Assembly (NCBI RefSeq): GCF_044430645.1
Contig: NZ_JAWUDN010000010.1
Span: 124,001 to 188,000, forward strand
Source of the DNA: Ewingella allii
Lineage (GTDB): Bacteria; Pseudomonadota; Gammaproteobacteria; Enterobacterales; Enterobacteriaceae
Length of the DNA: 64,000 bases
Direction of reading: 5' to 3'
This document shows, piece after piece, positions 25,895 through 34,442 of the stretch; position 1 is the stretch's first letter, and the number at the start of each line of letters is the position of its first letter. The notes beneath the pieces are model-generated. The model was given only the letters and a program-made list of their open reading frames with translations. It had not been told where the DNA came from and did no database searches. Made by a program: the position numbers and the translations under genes.

Positions 25895-26124
25895 CACGCA
25901 GTAAGTTTTGACTTTAACGCCAACGCGTAAATCTTAACTGTTATAGCTCTATTTCACTTTTCTGTTACTGTTATATCCCACCCGCCCTGTGGTTAAATCC
26001 CCTCCTCGCTAAGCTTTACTGTTGTACCGCCCCTTTCACTGAAACCTCATTTGCAAATGTTGTTACGCCAAAATGGCTTATGACGCCTAAGCTGAAAGGG
26101 TTACCACGCAAAAAAGAGGTTGTT

Positions 26125-27561
26125 ATGCTTGGTCTAGACGCGCTAGAACTGGCCCGGATCCAGTTTGCTTTCACCGTATCGTTTCATATCATTTTCCCCG
26201 CTATCACCATCGGTCTGGCCAGCTTCTTGGCCGTGCTCGAAGGGCTGTGGCTCAAAACTAAGAAAGAGGAATATCGCGACCTGTATCACTTCTGGTCGAA
26301 AATTTTCGCCGTGAATTTTGGCATGGGCGTGGTGTCCGGGCTGGTCATGGCGTATCAATTTGGCACCAACTGGAGCTTCTTCTCCTCCTTCGCGGGCAGC
26401 ATTACCGGCCCGTTATTGACCTACGAAGTGCTCACCGCCTTTTTCCTCGAGGCTGGCTTCCTCGGCGTGATGCTGTTCGGCTGGAACCGCGTTGGCCCCG
26501 GCCTGCACTTCTTTGCTACCTGCATGGTGGCGCTCGGCACCCTGATGTCCACCTTCTGGATCCTGGCATCCAACAGTTGGATGCAGACGCCGCAGGGCTT
26601 TGAAATCGTCAACAATCAGGTGGTACCGGTGGATTGGCTGAAAGTCATTTTCAACCCCTCCTTCCCGTACCGGCTGCTGCACATGACCACCGCCGCCTTC
26701 CTCTCCTCCGCCTTCTTTGTCGGCGCCTCTGCGGCCTGGCACCTGCTGCGCGGGCGTGATACCCCGGCGATGCGCACCATGTTGTCGATGGCGATGTGGA
26801 TGGCCCTGATCGTGGCACCGATTCAAGCTTTCCTAGGCGACGCTCACGGTCTGAATACCCTCAAGTATCAGCCCGCGAAGATTGCCGCGATTGAAGGCCA
26901 TTGGGAGAATAAAGACAGCAAGCCGTCCCCGCTGGTGCTGATTGGCTATCCCGATATGAATCGTGAAGAGACGCGCTACGCCATCGAGATCCCGTGGCTC
27001 GGCAGCCTGATCCTGACCCACAGTCTGGATAAGCAGATCCCGGCACTGAAATCCTTCGCGAAAGAGGATCGGCCAAATTCCAGCATCATCTTCTTCTCCT
27101 TCCGCATCATGGTTGGGCTAGGCCTGCTGATGATTTTGGCGGGTGTCTGGAGCCTGTGGCTGCGTAAACGCGGCACCTTGTATAGCTCGCGCGCCTTCCT
27201 GCGCTTTGCTTTGTGGATGGGGCCTTCCGGCCTGTTGGCGCTGCTTGCCGGTTGGTTTACGACGGAAATTGGCCGCCAGCCTTGGGTGGTGTATGGCCTG
27301 CTGCGCACCAAAGATGCAGTATCCGGCCACGGCGCAATGCAGATGAGCATCAGCCTGCTGCTGTTTATTCTGATTTATTGCTCGGTGTTTGGGGTGGGCT
27401 ACGCCTACATGATGCGCCTGATCCGCAAAGGTCCTGTGGCTCATGAAGGTGCTGAAACCACCCACGGCGGGCCAGGCCAGCATCGCACTCCAGCAAGGCC
27501 GCTGTCTGCTGCACAGGAATCTAACGACGACCAGAATAAGGGTAACCACCATGGGTATTGA
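26125..27561 (+). CDS. cioA: Cytochrome bd-type quinol oxidase subunit I (CioA-like)
   Basis: This 478-residue inner-membrane subunit oxidises quinol and carries the haems. Visible ligand and signature sites are ARIQFAFTVSFHIIFPA (haem His), RLLHMTTAAFLSSAFFVG, QAFLGDAHG, the quinol (Q) loop around KIAAIEGHWENKD, and GRQPWVVYGLLRT. The Q loop is short compared with E. coli CydA, which points to the CIO branch, known for cyanide tolerance. The ATG at 26125 follows AAGAGG; the frame opens further upstream at 26080. The His/Gly-rich C-terminal tail is unusual. Subunit II overlaps it by 11 bp. Confidence 0.88.
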   Translation: MLGLDALELARIQFAFTVSFHIIFPAITIGLASFLAVLEGLWLKTKKEEYRDLYHFWSKIFAVNFGMGVVSGLVMAYQFGTNWSFFSSFAGSITGPLLTYEVLTAFFLEAGFLGVMLFGWNRVGPGLHFFATCMVALGTLMSTFWILASNSWMQTPQGFEIVNNQVVPVDWLKVIFNPSFPYRLLHMTTAAFLSSAFFVGASAAWHLLRGRDTPAMRTMLSMAMWMALIVAPIQAFLGDAHGLNTLKYQPAKIAAIEGHWENKDSKPSPLVLIGYPDMNREETRYAIEIPWLGSLILTHSLDKQIPALKSFAKEDRPNSSIIFFSFRIMVGLGLLMILAGVWSLWLRKRGTLYSSRAFLRFALWMGPSGLLALLAGWFTTEIGRQPWVVYGLLRTKDAVSGHGAMQMSISLLLFILIYCSVFGVGYAYMMRLIRKGPVAHEGAETTHGGPGQHRTPARPLSAAQESNDDQNKGNHHGY

Positions 27562-28558
27562 TCTTCCGCTAATCTGGTTTTTAATCATCGTCTTTGGCGT
27601 GATGATGTACGTGGTCATGGACGGCTTTGACCTAGGCATTGGCATTCTCTTCCCGCTGGTTAAGGCGGAGCACGAACGCGACGTGATGATGAACACCGTC
27701 GCGCCGGTGTGGGACGGCAATGAGACCTGGCTGGTGCTGGGCGGCGCGGCGCTGTTTGGCGCCTTCCCGCTAGCCTACGCCGTGATCTTGGACGCACTGG
27801 CTATTCCGCTAACCTTGATGCTGTTTGGCCTGATTTTTCGCGGCGTGGCCTTTGAATTTCGTTTCAAAGCCACGGCGGAGAAGCGCCATATCTGGGACAA
27901 AGCCTTTATCTGGGGTTCGGTGTTCGCTACCTTCAGTCAGGGCGTAGTGCTCGGGGCGGTGATTAACGGCATTCCGGTGGTGAATCGCGCCTACGCGGGT
28001 GGCCCGCTGGACTGGCTTTCCCCCTTTACGCTGTTCTGCGGTGTGGGTCTCGTGGTGGCTTACGCCCTGCTCGGCTGTACCTGGCTGATTATGAAAACCG
28101 AAGGCCCGTTGCAGGAAAACATGCAGCGCCGCGCAAAACCTCTGCTACTGGTATTCCTGCTGGTGACCGCCATTATTAGCCTTTGGACGCCCCTCGCCCA
28201 CAGCGCGATTGCCGACCGATGGTTCACCATGCCGAATATCCTCTGGTTCTTGCCAGTGCCGGTGCTGGTGGTGCTGGTCTCCATCTGGATGCTGCGCGCG
28301 GTAAACCGTAAGTCGCACCATGCGCCTTTCTTGCTGACGTTGGCGCTGATTTTCCTTGGCTACAGTGGCTTAGGCATCAGTATTTGGCCGAACATCATAC
28401 CGCCCTCCATCACCTTCTGGCAGGCCGCCGCCCCGCCGCAAAGCCTTGGCTTTATGCTGGTTGGTGCGCTGGTGATCATCCCGATAATTTTGGTTTACAC
28501 CTTCTGGAGCTACTACGTGTTCCGCGGCAAAGTCACCCCGGATCAGGGTTATCATTGA
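27551..28558 (+). CDS. cioB: Cytochrome bd-type quinol oxidase subunit II (CioB-like)
   Basis: This 335-residue membrane partner of CioA starts MGIDLPLIWFLIIVFGVMMYVVMDGFDLGIG, the standard CydB/CioB N-terminus, followed by WDGNETWLVLGGAALFGAFP and about eight membrane helices. The ATG at 27551 is used since it aligns with the family start and has AAGGGT upstream; it overlaps the end of cioA. Subunit II pairs with subunit I in a quasi-symmetric dimer. No other oxidase gene is in the window. Confidence 0.9.
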   Translation: MGIDLPLIWFLIIVFGVMMYVVMDGFDLGIGILFPLVKAEHERDVMMNTVAPVWDGNETWLVLGGAALFGAFPLAYAVILDALAIPLTLMLFGLIFRGVAFEFRFKATAEKRHIWDKAFIWGSVFATFSQGVVLGAVINGIPVVNRAYAGGPLDWLSPFTLFCGVGLVVAYALLGCTWLIMKTEGPLQENMQRRAKPLLLVFLLVTAIISLWTPLAHSAIADRWFTMPNILWFLPVPVLVVLVSIWMLRAVNRKSHHAPFLLTLALIFLGYSGLGISIWPNIIPPSITFWQAAAPPQSLGFMLVGALVIIPIILVYTFWSYYVFRGKVTPDQGYH

Positions 28559-28566
28559 GGTGAAAT

Positions 28567-28734
28567 ATGAAGAAACTGATCAGAGAAATGGATGATGAGA
28601 AGGTTATCCGTCAGCCTTGGTGGAAGCGCGTAGGCTGGCTGGCAATTATCTGGCTAGGCAGCGTGTTAGCCCTGTTTGCCGTGGCGTCGGTGTTTAGGTT
28701 GCTGATGACCGCGGCGGGAATGAAAAGCCATTAG
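28567..28734 (+). CDS. DUF2474 small membrane protein of the CIO oxidase
   Basis: This 55-residue protein starts eight bases after the cioB stop with MKKLIREMDDEKVIRQPWWK, then one membrane helix (RVGWLAIIWLGSVLALFAVASVFRLLM in pieces). The WWKRVGWLAIIWLGSVLAL pattern is that of DUF2474, found after cioAB genes. It is probably the counterpart of CydX, the small subunit needed for stability of E. coli cytochrome bd-I; that role is inferred. It is too short to be called by most ORF finders with a 60-codon limit. Confidence 0.85.
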   Translation: MKKLIREMDDEKVIRQPWWKRVGWLAIIWLGSVLALFAVASVFRLLMTAAGMKSH

Positions 28735-28749
28735 TAGCATTCGCTTATT

Positions 28750-28846
28750 CTTCTCTCAGAGGAGAAGGCTGGGATGAGGAGTAGTTTAAGCCACAGTTCA
28801 AAACAACAAACCTCACCCCAGCCCTCTCCTTAAAAAGGAGAGGGAG
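28750..28846. repeat. Small inverted-repeat element (MITE-like) with terminator hairpin
   Basis: Imperfect arms GAGGAGAAGGCTGGGATGAGG (28759-28779) and CCTCACCCCAGCCCTCTCCTT (28812-28832) are inverted repeats of each other. The second continues into a perfect 10-bp hairpin CCCTCTCCTT-AAA-AAGGAGAGGG (28823-28845). CCTCACCCCAGCCCTCTCC-type units are common intergenic repeats in enteric genomes. It lies between the convergent oxidase and CDF genes. Confidence 0.6.
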
Positions 28847-28868
28847 CAAATCCCCTCCCAACTTCAAA

Positions 28869-29789
28869 TCACTTAGTAATATTATTCAGCAGATTGTCCA
28901 GACGGTCGTCATCAATGCCCTCGGGCTCGAGGTGGGCGGTGACGTCGGCGGCGGTGAACAACTTGCTGACGGCGATTTCCGCGGCGTCGCCAATATCATG
29001 GCCGACGTCCACTGACAGCGACCCATCCACTTCCACATGAAACTCCACGAAAACCCGGTCGCCGCCGTTACGGGTGCGAATATCATGCACCCCGCGCACG
29101 CCCGCCACGCTGAGCACCGCCGCCTTCACGCGCTTGCGATCTTCAATATCTAACTCGCGGTCCAGCAGCTGCTTAAGCGCATCTCCCGCCATGCCGCGCG
29201 CATTCCAAATCATATAGAAAGAGATAAGCAGCGCGCCGATGGAGTCAGAACGCGTCCAGCCAAGGTGCCTTTCGAGCACTAAGGCAATCAGCACCGCGAG
29301 GTTAACCGCCACGTCGGTGACGTAGTGCGCGCGGTCGGCGGCGATGGCGGTGGAGCCAGTACGCTTCACCACGTAGGTTTGCATCAATACCAGCCCGACG
29401 GCCGCACAGCAGCTGCCGATAATCACCCAAATACCCAGCCCCAGCTGTGCCAGCGGCTGTGGATTAATGATGCGGCCGATAGACTCACCGCCGAGCACCA
29501 GACCCGCCGCGCCGAGCAGCAGAGCCTGCACGAAGGCGGCAACCGCCTCGGCTTTGCCATGGCCGTAGCGATGACCTTTGTCCGCCGGTCGCCCAGCGTA
29601 GCGCACGCCAATCAGCGTCACCAGCGAGGCCAACACGTCAACTAAGCCATCCGCCGCCGAGGTTAACAGGGCAATCGAGCCGGTGGCGGCCCACGCCCAC
29701 ACTTTGATAAACACCAGAACCAGTGCGACGCACACGGAGATCAGCGAGGCCACGCGCGTTAGGCCACGGTAAGGGATTGGACGGCTCAT
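28869..29789 (-). CDS. Cation diffusion facilitator (FieF-like metal efflux)
   Basis: This 306-residue CDF transporter exports divalent cations by proton antiport. It has six predicted membrane helices. The metal site shows the FieF-type pattern: SAADGLVDVLASL in helix 2 (DxxxD) and DRAHYVTDVAVNL in helix 5 (HxxxD), the set associated with Zn/Fe/Cd. KGHRYGHGKAEAVAAF lies in the loop before helix 3. A cytosolic C-terminal domain (GVRGVHDIRTRNGGDRVFVEFHVEVDG) follows from about residue 210. Its metal specificity cannot be read with certainty. It is a single gene. Confidence 0.86.
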   Translation of the reverse strand: MSRPIPYRGLTRVASLISVCVALVLVFIKVWAWAATGSIALLTSAADGLVDVLASLVTLIGVRYAGRPADKGHRYGHGKAEAVAAFVQALLLGAAGLVLGGESIGRIINPQPLAQLGLGIWVIIGSCCAAVGLVLMQTYVVKRTGSTAIAADRAHYVTDVAVNLAVLIALVLERHLGWTRSDSIGALLISFYMIWNARGMAGDALKQLLDRELDIEDRKRVKAAVLSVAGVRGVHDIRTRNGGDRVFVEFHVEVDGSLSVDVGHDIGDAAEIAVSKLFTAADVTAHLEPEGIDDDRLDNLLNNITK

Positions 29790-30061
29790 TGAGCGCCCCG
29801 CAATTTCATAAAATAGGAAGAATTAGTCACGCGCTGTTCCTGATACGGCGATTCCATAAAGTGAAAATACGCACAGATAAAATTAAAGCCAAGCCGCGCA
29901 TTATACATCTTCACGCGCTTTTTCGGAGCATACCTATAGTGTGGATCTTCGTGCTCTAACATAGGTAAGTTGACGGTTATTTACTTGCTTTTACATCAAT
30001 ACAATCTAGGGTAAAACGAGAATTGTTTCATTTAACGTTCGGCCCTAGCGCCGATAACCAG

Positions 30062-31300
30062 ATGAGTATTATGACAACGAATAAAAATGACGCCAACCGT
30101 CCTGACGAATCATCGTCTCCAGACACCTCCAACGAACTCGACTCCAGCCAAGTTAAATCAGGCGAAGGTTACCGCTCACCCTCTTCCGACGAGGGTAAAA
30201 AGCAGGATAAAAAGTCGTCAGATGAAGAAGATAAGGGCGAAGATGAAGAAGGCGAAAAGCGCAAAGGCCCGGGCAAAAAGCCGCTAATTATTCTCGGCCT
30301 GGTGGTGATCATCATGGTGATTGTGGCGCTGGTGTGGTGGTTCATGACCAAGGACCAAATCAACACCGATGACGCCTTTACCGAAGGTGACGCCGTCACA
30401 ATAGCCCCAAAAATCTCCGGTTACGTGACCAATCTGGCGGTCAAAGACAACCAGTTGGTGAAAAAAGGCCAGCTGTTAGTGCAGATTGACCCGCGAGACG
30501 CCACGGCGCAGCGCGATCAGGCACAGGCCCAGCTGGGCGTTGCCGTCTCGCAACTGCATCAGGCCCAGGTGCAATATGACTTGTCCAAAGTGCAGTATCC
30601 GGCCCAGCTGGCGCAGGCTCAGGCGCAGCAGGCCCGCGCCGAAGCCAACTTGCTCAATGCCACCGCCGACTTCCGTCGTCAGCGCGGCGTCGACCCAAGA
30701 GCCACCTCGCAACAGAACATTGATACCGCCAGTGCACAATTGCGCTCCGCTAAGGCTGATTTAGAAAATGCCAAGGCGCAGGTGCAAGTCGCGGCGCAGG
30801 TTGAGTTGCAAATCCGTCAGGCGGAAACCAACGTCGAAGCCCGTCAACAGCAGGTCGAACAGGCGAAAGCCCAGCTGGAAACCGCCAACCTCAACCTCTC
30901 CTACGCCGACGTGCGCGCGCCTTATGACGGTTACGTCACCATGCGTAATGTGCAGTTAGGCACTCTGGTTCAGGCCGGTTCTTCGCTGTTCTCGATTGTT
31001 TCTCCAAATATCTGGATCGCCGCCAACTTCAAAGAGTCCCAGCTTGAGCGCATGCGCCCCGGCAACAAAGTGGTTATCAAGATTGATGCCTATCCGGATA
31101 TCGAACTGCACGGCCATGTCGACAGCGTGCAGCAAGGTACCGGCTCGCGCTTCTCGGCCTTCCCGGCGGAAAACGCCACCGGCAACTATGTGAAAATTGT
31201 CCAGCGCGTGCCGGTGAAAATCGTCATCGACAGTGGTTTAGATCCAAAACAGCCATTGCCACTTGGCCTGTCAGTTGACCCAACGGTAACTGTGGAATGA
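30062..31300 (+). CDS. HlyD-family membrane fusion protein with acidic N-terminus
   Basis: This 412-residue EmrA-like adaptor has an unusual cytosolic N-terminus of about 70 residues, very rich in Asp, Glu, Lys and Ser (SSDEEDKGEDEEGEKRKGPG), before the single membrane helix PLIILGLVVIIMVIVALVWWF. The usual INTDDAFTEGDAVTIAPKISGYV, lipoyl half-motif, long Gln/Ala coiled coil and DVRAPYDGYVTMRNVQLGTLVQAG follow. It starts a four-gene operon; the next gene overlaps by 4 bp. The ATG at 30062 is preferred; a longer frame from 30023 and a start at 30071 are possible since no strong ribosome site is seen. Confidence 0.85.
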   Translation: MSIMTTNKNDANRPDESSSPDTSNELDSSQVKSGEGYRSPSSDEGKKQDKKSSDEEDKGEDEEGEKRKGPGKKPLIILGLVVIIMVIVALVWWFMTKDQINTDDAFTEGDAVTIAPKISGYVTNLAVKDNQLVKKGQLLVQIDPRDATAQRDQAQAQLGVAVSQLHQAQVQYDLSKVQYPAQLAQAQAQQARAEANLLNATADFRRQRGVDPRATSQQNIDTASAQLRSAKADLENAKAQVQVAAQVELQIRQAETNVEARQQQVEQAKAQLETANLNLSYADVRAPYDGYVTMRNVQLGTLVQAGSSLFSIVSPNIWIAANFKESQLERMRPGNKVVIKIDAYPDIELHGHVDSVQQGTGSRFSAFPAENATGNYVKIVQRVPVKIVIDSGLDPKQPLPLGLSVDPTVTVE

Positions 31301-32865
31301 GTGACGATCGCAGCGGCTGGAGACCCTCCAGTAATCCGTGGGCGGTTGCCGCCGTCGTGACCATCGCGGTGTTCATGGAAATTCTGGACACCACGATTGT
31401 CAACGTGGCGCTACCCCACGTCGCCGGCTCCCTCTCCTCCAGTTACGACGAGTCCACCTGGGTGCTCACCTCGTATCTGGTGGCGAACGGCATCGTGCTG
31501 CCAATCTCGGCGTTCCTTAGCCGGGTGTTGGGGCGCAAAAACTATTTCCTGATCTGTATCGCGATGTTCACCGTCTGCTCCTTCCTGTGCGGCATCGCCA
31601 CCGAGCTGTGGCAGATGATCCTGTTCCGCATTTTGCAGGGCTTCTTTGGCGGCGGCCTCCAGCCGATTCAGCAATCCGTGCTGCTCGACTACTTCGCGCC
31701 GAAAGATCGCGGCAAAGCCTTTGGCCTGTCATCCATCGCCATTATCGTGGCGCCGGTGGTTGGCCCAACGCTCGGCGGCTATATCACCGATAACGTCAGC
31801 TGGCGCTGGATTTTCTTCATCAATATTCCGGTGGGGATCATCGCCCTGCTGGCTATTTACCAGCTGTTGGAAGACCCGCCGTGGGAGCGCAAAGCCAAAG
31901 GCAAGTTGAGTATCGACTATATCGGTATCGGGCTGATTGCCCTTGGGCTGGGCTGTTTGCAGGTAATGATGGACCGAGGCGAAGACGACAACTGGTTCAA
32001 CTCGGCCTTTATCGTCACCTTCGCGGTTCTGGCGGCAATTGGCATTGTCGGCGCAATCTACTGGCTGCTCTACGCTAAGAAACCGGTGGTTAACCTGCGC
32101 TGCCTGAAAGATCGCAACTTTGCCGTCTCCAGCCTGCTGATGGCCGGGATGGCGATGATTCTTTATGGCAGCTCGGTGGTAATTCCTCAGCTGGCCCAGC
32201 AGCAGTTGGGCTATACCGCGACCTTATCCGGGCTGGTGATGTCGCCGGGGGCGATTCTGATTGTACTGTCGATCCCGCTGGTACTGAAGCTGATGCCGAT
32301 TGTGCAGACGCGCTACATCATCGCCTTTGGCTTCTTCCTGCTGGGAGCTTCCTTCCTCTATTCCGGCAGCCTGACGCCAAACGTCGATTTCGAAACGCTG
32401 GTGCTGTACCGCAGCGCCCAGTCTCTCGGCCTCGGTTTCCTGTTTGTGCCGCTGACCACCATCGCCTTTGTGACCATACCGCAACGCCTGAACGCCGACG
32501 CCTCGGCGCTGTTCACCATGTTCCGTAACGTGGCAGGGTCGATTGGTATTTCACTGGCGACCGCGGGCGTGACCGAGCGAACTCAGGCGCACAGCGCCCA
32601 TATGGTGCATAACATGACGCCGCTGAATGAGCAGTTCAATCAGGCCGTGAGCCGCAGTGCCGCCGCCATTCGCGACTTCGCCCACGTGGTTGGCGACCCG
32701 ATGCAGCTCGCCAGCGCGCGCATGTATCAGGAGATGATTTCCCAGTCGCGCATTCTGGCTTACATCGACGTGTTCAGCTATTGCGCCATTGTTGCCGCTA
32801 TTTTGATCCCCTTCTGTTTTCTGCTTTCGCCAGTTAAGAGCGAAGGCAATGCCGGAGCACACTGA
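31297..32865 (+). CDS. DHA2-family MFS efflux pump (EmrB-like)
   Basis: This 522-residue protein has 14 predicted membrane helices and the EmrB signatures MEILDTTIVNVALPHVAGSL in helix 1, WVLTSYLVANGIVLP, GFFGGGLQPIQQSVLLDYF and APVVGPTLGGYITDNVSWRWIFFIN (motif C). It couples drug export to proton entry and should work with the overlapping HlyD-like adaptor and the outer-membrane lipoprotein that follows (six-base gap). It is a separate system from the TetR-regulated pump at 10.5-13.3 kb. Confidence 0.9.
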   Translation: MSDDRSGWRPSSNPWAVAAVVTIAVFMEILDTTIVNVALPHVAGSLSSSYDESTWVLTSYLVANGIVLPISAFLSRVLGRKNYFLICIAMFTVCSFLCGIATELWQMILFRILQGFFGGGLQPIQQSVLLDYFAPKDRGKAFGLSSIAIIVAPVVGPTLGGYITDNVSWRWIFFINIPVGIIALLAIYQLLEDPPWERKAKGKLSIDYIGIGLIALGLGCLQVMMDRGEDDNWFNSAFIVTFAVLAAIGIVGAIYWLLYAKKPVVNLRCLKDRNFAVSSLLMAGMAMILYGSSVVIPQLAQQQLGYTATLSGLVMSPGAILIVLSIPLVLKLMPIVQTRYIIAFGFFLLGASFLYSGSLTPNVDFETLVLYRSAQSLGLGFLFVPLTTIAFVTIPQRLNADASALFTMFRNVAGSIGISLATAGVTERTQAHSAHMVHNMTPLNEQFNQAVSRSAAAIRDFAHVVGDPMQLASARMYQEMISQSRILAYIDVFSYCAIVAAILIPFCFLLSPVKSEGNAGAH

Positions 32866-32870
32866 TAAAA

Positions 32871-34442
32871 ATGAAAACTCTGACATTTACGCTTTCCGCG
32901 CTGGCTTTGGCTCTGACCGGCTGTTCTGTCGGGCCGGACTACCAGCAGCCGAAGCCTAAAACCCCTGCGGCTTACAACGACATGAGCCGCCCGCAGGCCA
33001 AAGAGGGAGCCTCTATCGCCTTACCCTCGGAGCCAAATCCGGTGTGGTGGAAAGCCTTCAAAGATCCGCAGCTTGATAGCCTGATTGACCGCGCCATTGC
33101 CGGGAATATTTCCCTCCAGCAGGCGGTGCTGCGCATCGCCGGCGCACGCGAGCAGGTGACGCAGGCGCGCGGCGCGTGGATGCCGTCGGTGCAGGCCAAC
33201 ACCAAATTTACTCGCCAACAGCTTGGGTTGAAAGGTGAGCTTGAGTCTTCTGGACTTGCCGATCAGGCGCAGAATCTCAGCCCTGAGGCGTCCAGCGCCA
33301 TCGACGCCGCTACCGGCCCAGTGAACCTTTATCAAGGCAGCTTTGATGCCAGTTGGGAGCTGGACTTGTTCGGCGGCACCCGTCGGCAGGTGGAAGCCGC
33401 CAATGCGCAGAAACAGTCTTCCATCGAGCAGCGCAATGACGCATTAGTCTCTCTGCAAGCCGAAGTGGCTCGCGCCTACCTACAGCTGCGCGGCGCGCAG
33501 AGCATCACGGCGGCGATTCAAACCCAGATAGACGTCGCCCAGCAAACCTTAGAACTGACCCAGAGCCAGCAGAAGAATGGCCTTGCGCCACAGCTGGATG
33601 TGGAAAACGCCCGCGCCCAGCTTGGCTCGCTGCGCGCCCAGCTGCCGCAGTATCAGGCGCAGGAGCGTCAGGCGATGAACGGGCTGGCGGTGCTGCTTGG
33701 ACAGGCGCCGGGCACCCTCGACGGCGAGCTGACCAATGTGAAACCTATGCCCGCCCTACCTGCCGCCGTGCCGGTGGGCGTGCCGTCACAGCTGGCGCGT
33801 CGCCGCCCGGACGTGCGTAAAGCCGAGGCCGACCTGCATGCCGCGACGGCCAACATCGGCGTGTCCGTCGCCCAGATGTTCCCAAGCATCTCCCTGACCG
33901 GCCAGTTCGGCATGCGTAACAGCGACGCCAGCTATCTGGACAACTGGAGTAGCAACTTCTACTCCTTCGGCCCGTCCGTCACCCTGCCTATTTTCCAGGG
34001 CGGCCGTCTGGTTTCCAGTGTGCACCTGTCGCGCGCGCAGCAGGCTAACGCCGCGCTGAACTATCGCCAGACGGTGCTCACCGCGCTGCAAGATGTCGAC
34101 AACGCGCTGGTCAACTATCGCACCGATCAGGACCGGGTCACCGGGCTGGATCAAACCACCGAGGCGCTGCAAACCTCATTTGAACTGGCGACCGACAGCT
34201 ACAGCAAAGGGCTATCCTCCTTCATCAACGTGCTCGACGCCCAACGCCAACTGGCGCAGGCTAAGCAGCAGTCTGCCGCCGCGCGCGTGCAGACCAGTAC
34301 CGACCTGGTCTCTTTATATAAAGCCCTTGGCGGCGGCTGGGAGCCGTATCAGAATGTGAAACTCCCGACCTACACCGTTTTCGGCCCGGCCGAAACCACC
34401 GATGTACGCGTCCAGACCACGTCTGAGGAAGCAGCGAAATGA
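32871..34442 (+). CDS. Outer-membrane efflux lipoprotein (OprM/NodT family)
   Basis: This 523-residue TolC-like channel has a lipoprotein signal ending in lipobox LTGC (mature Cys at residue 18), SVGPDYQQPKP typical of the NodT family, then two OEP repeats with long helices (QASWELDLFGGTRR-like SFDASWELDLFGG, ARAYLQLRGAQ, RRPDVRKAEADLHAATANIGVSVAQMFPSISLTG). It forms the outer-membrane exit duct of the efflux complex. The next gene, corA-like, starts at 34439 inside this stop codon. Confidence 0.9.
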   Translation: MKTLTFTLSALALALTGCSVGPDYQQPKPKTPAAYNDMSRPQAKEGASIALPSEPNPVWWKAFKDPQLDSLIDRAIAGNISLQQAVLRIAGAREQVTQARGAWMPSVQANTKFTRQQLGLKGELESSGLADQAQNLSPEASSAIDAATGPVNLYQGSFDASWELDLFGGTRRQVEAANAQKQSSIEQRNDALVSLQAEVARAYLQLRGAQSITAAIQTQIDVAQQTLELTQSQQKNGLAPQLDVENARAQLGSLRAQLPQYQAQERQAMNGLAVLLGQAPGTLDGELTNVKPMPALPAAVPVGVPSQLARRRPDVRKAEADLHAATANIGVSVAQMFPSISLTGQFGMRNSDASYLDNWSSNFYSFGPSVTLPIFQGGRLVSSVHLSRAQQANAALNYRQTVLTALQDVDNALVNYRTDQDRVTGLDQTTEALQTSFELATDSYSKGLSSFINVLDAQRQLAQAKQQSAAARVQTSTDLVSLYKALGGGWEPYQNVKLPTYTVFGPAETTDVRVQTTSEEAAK

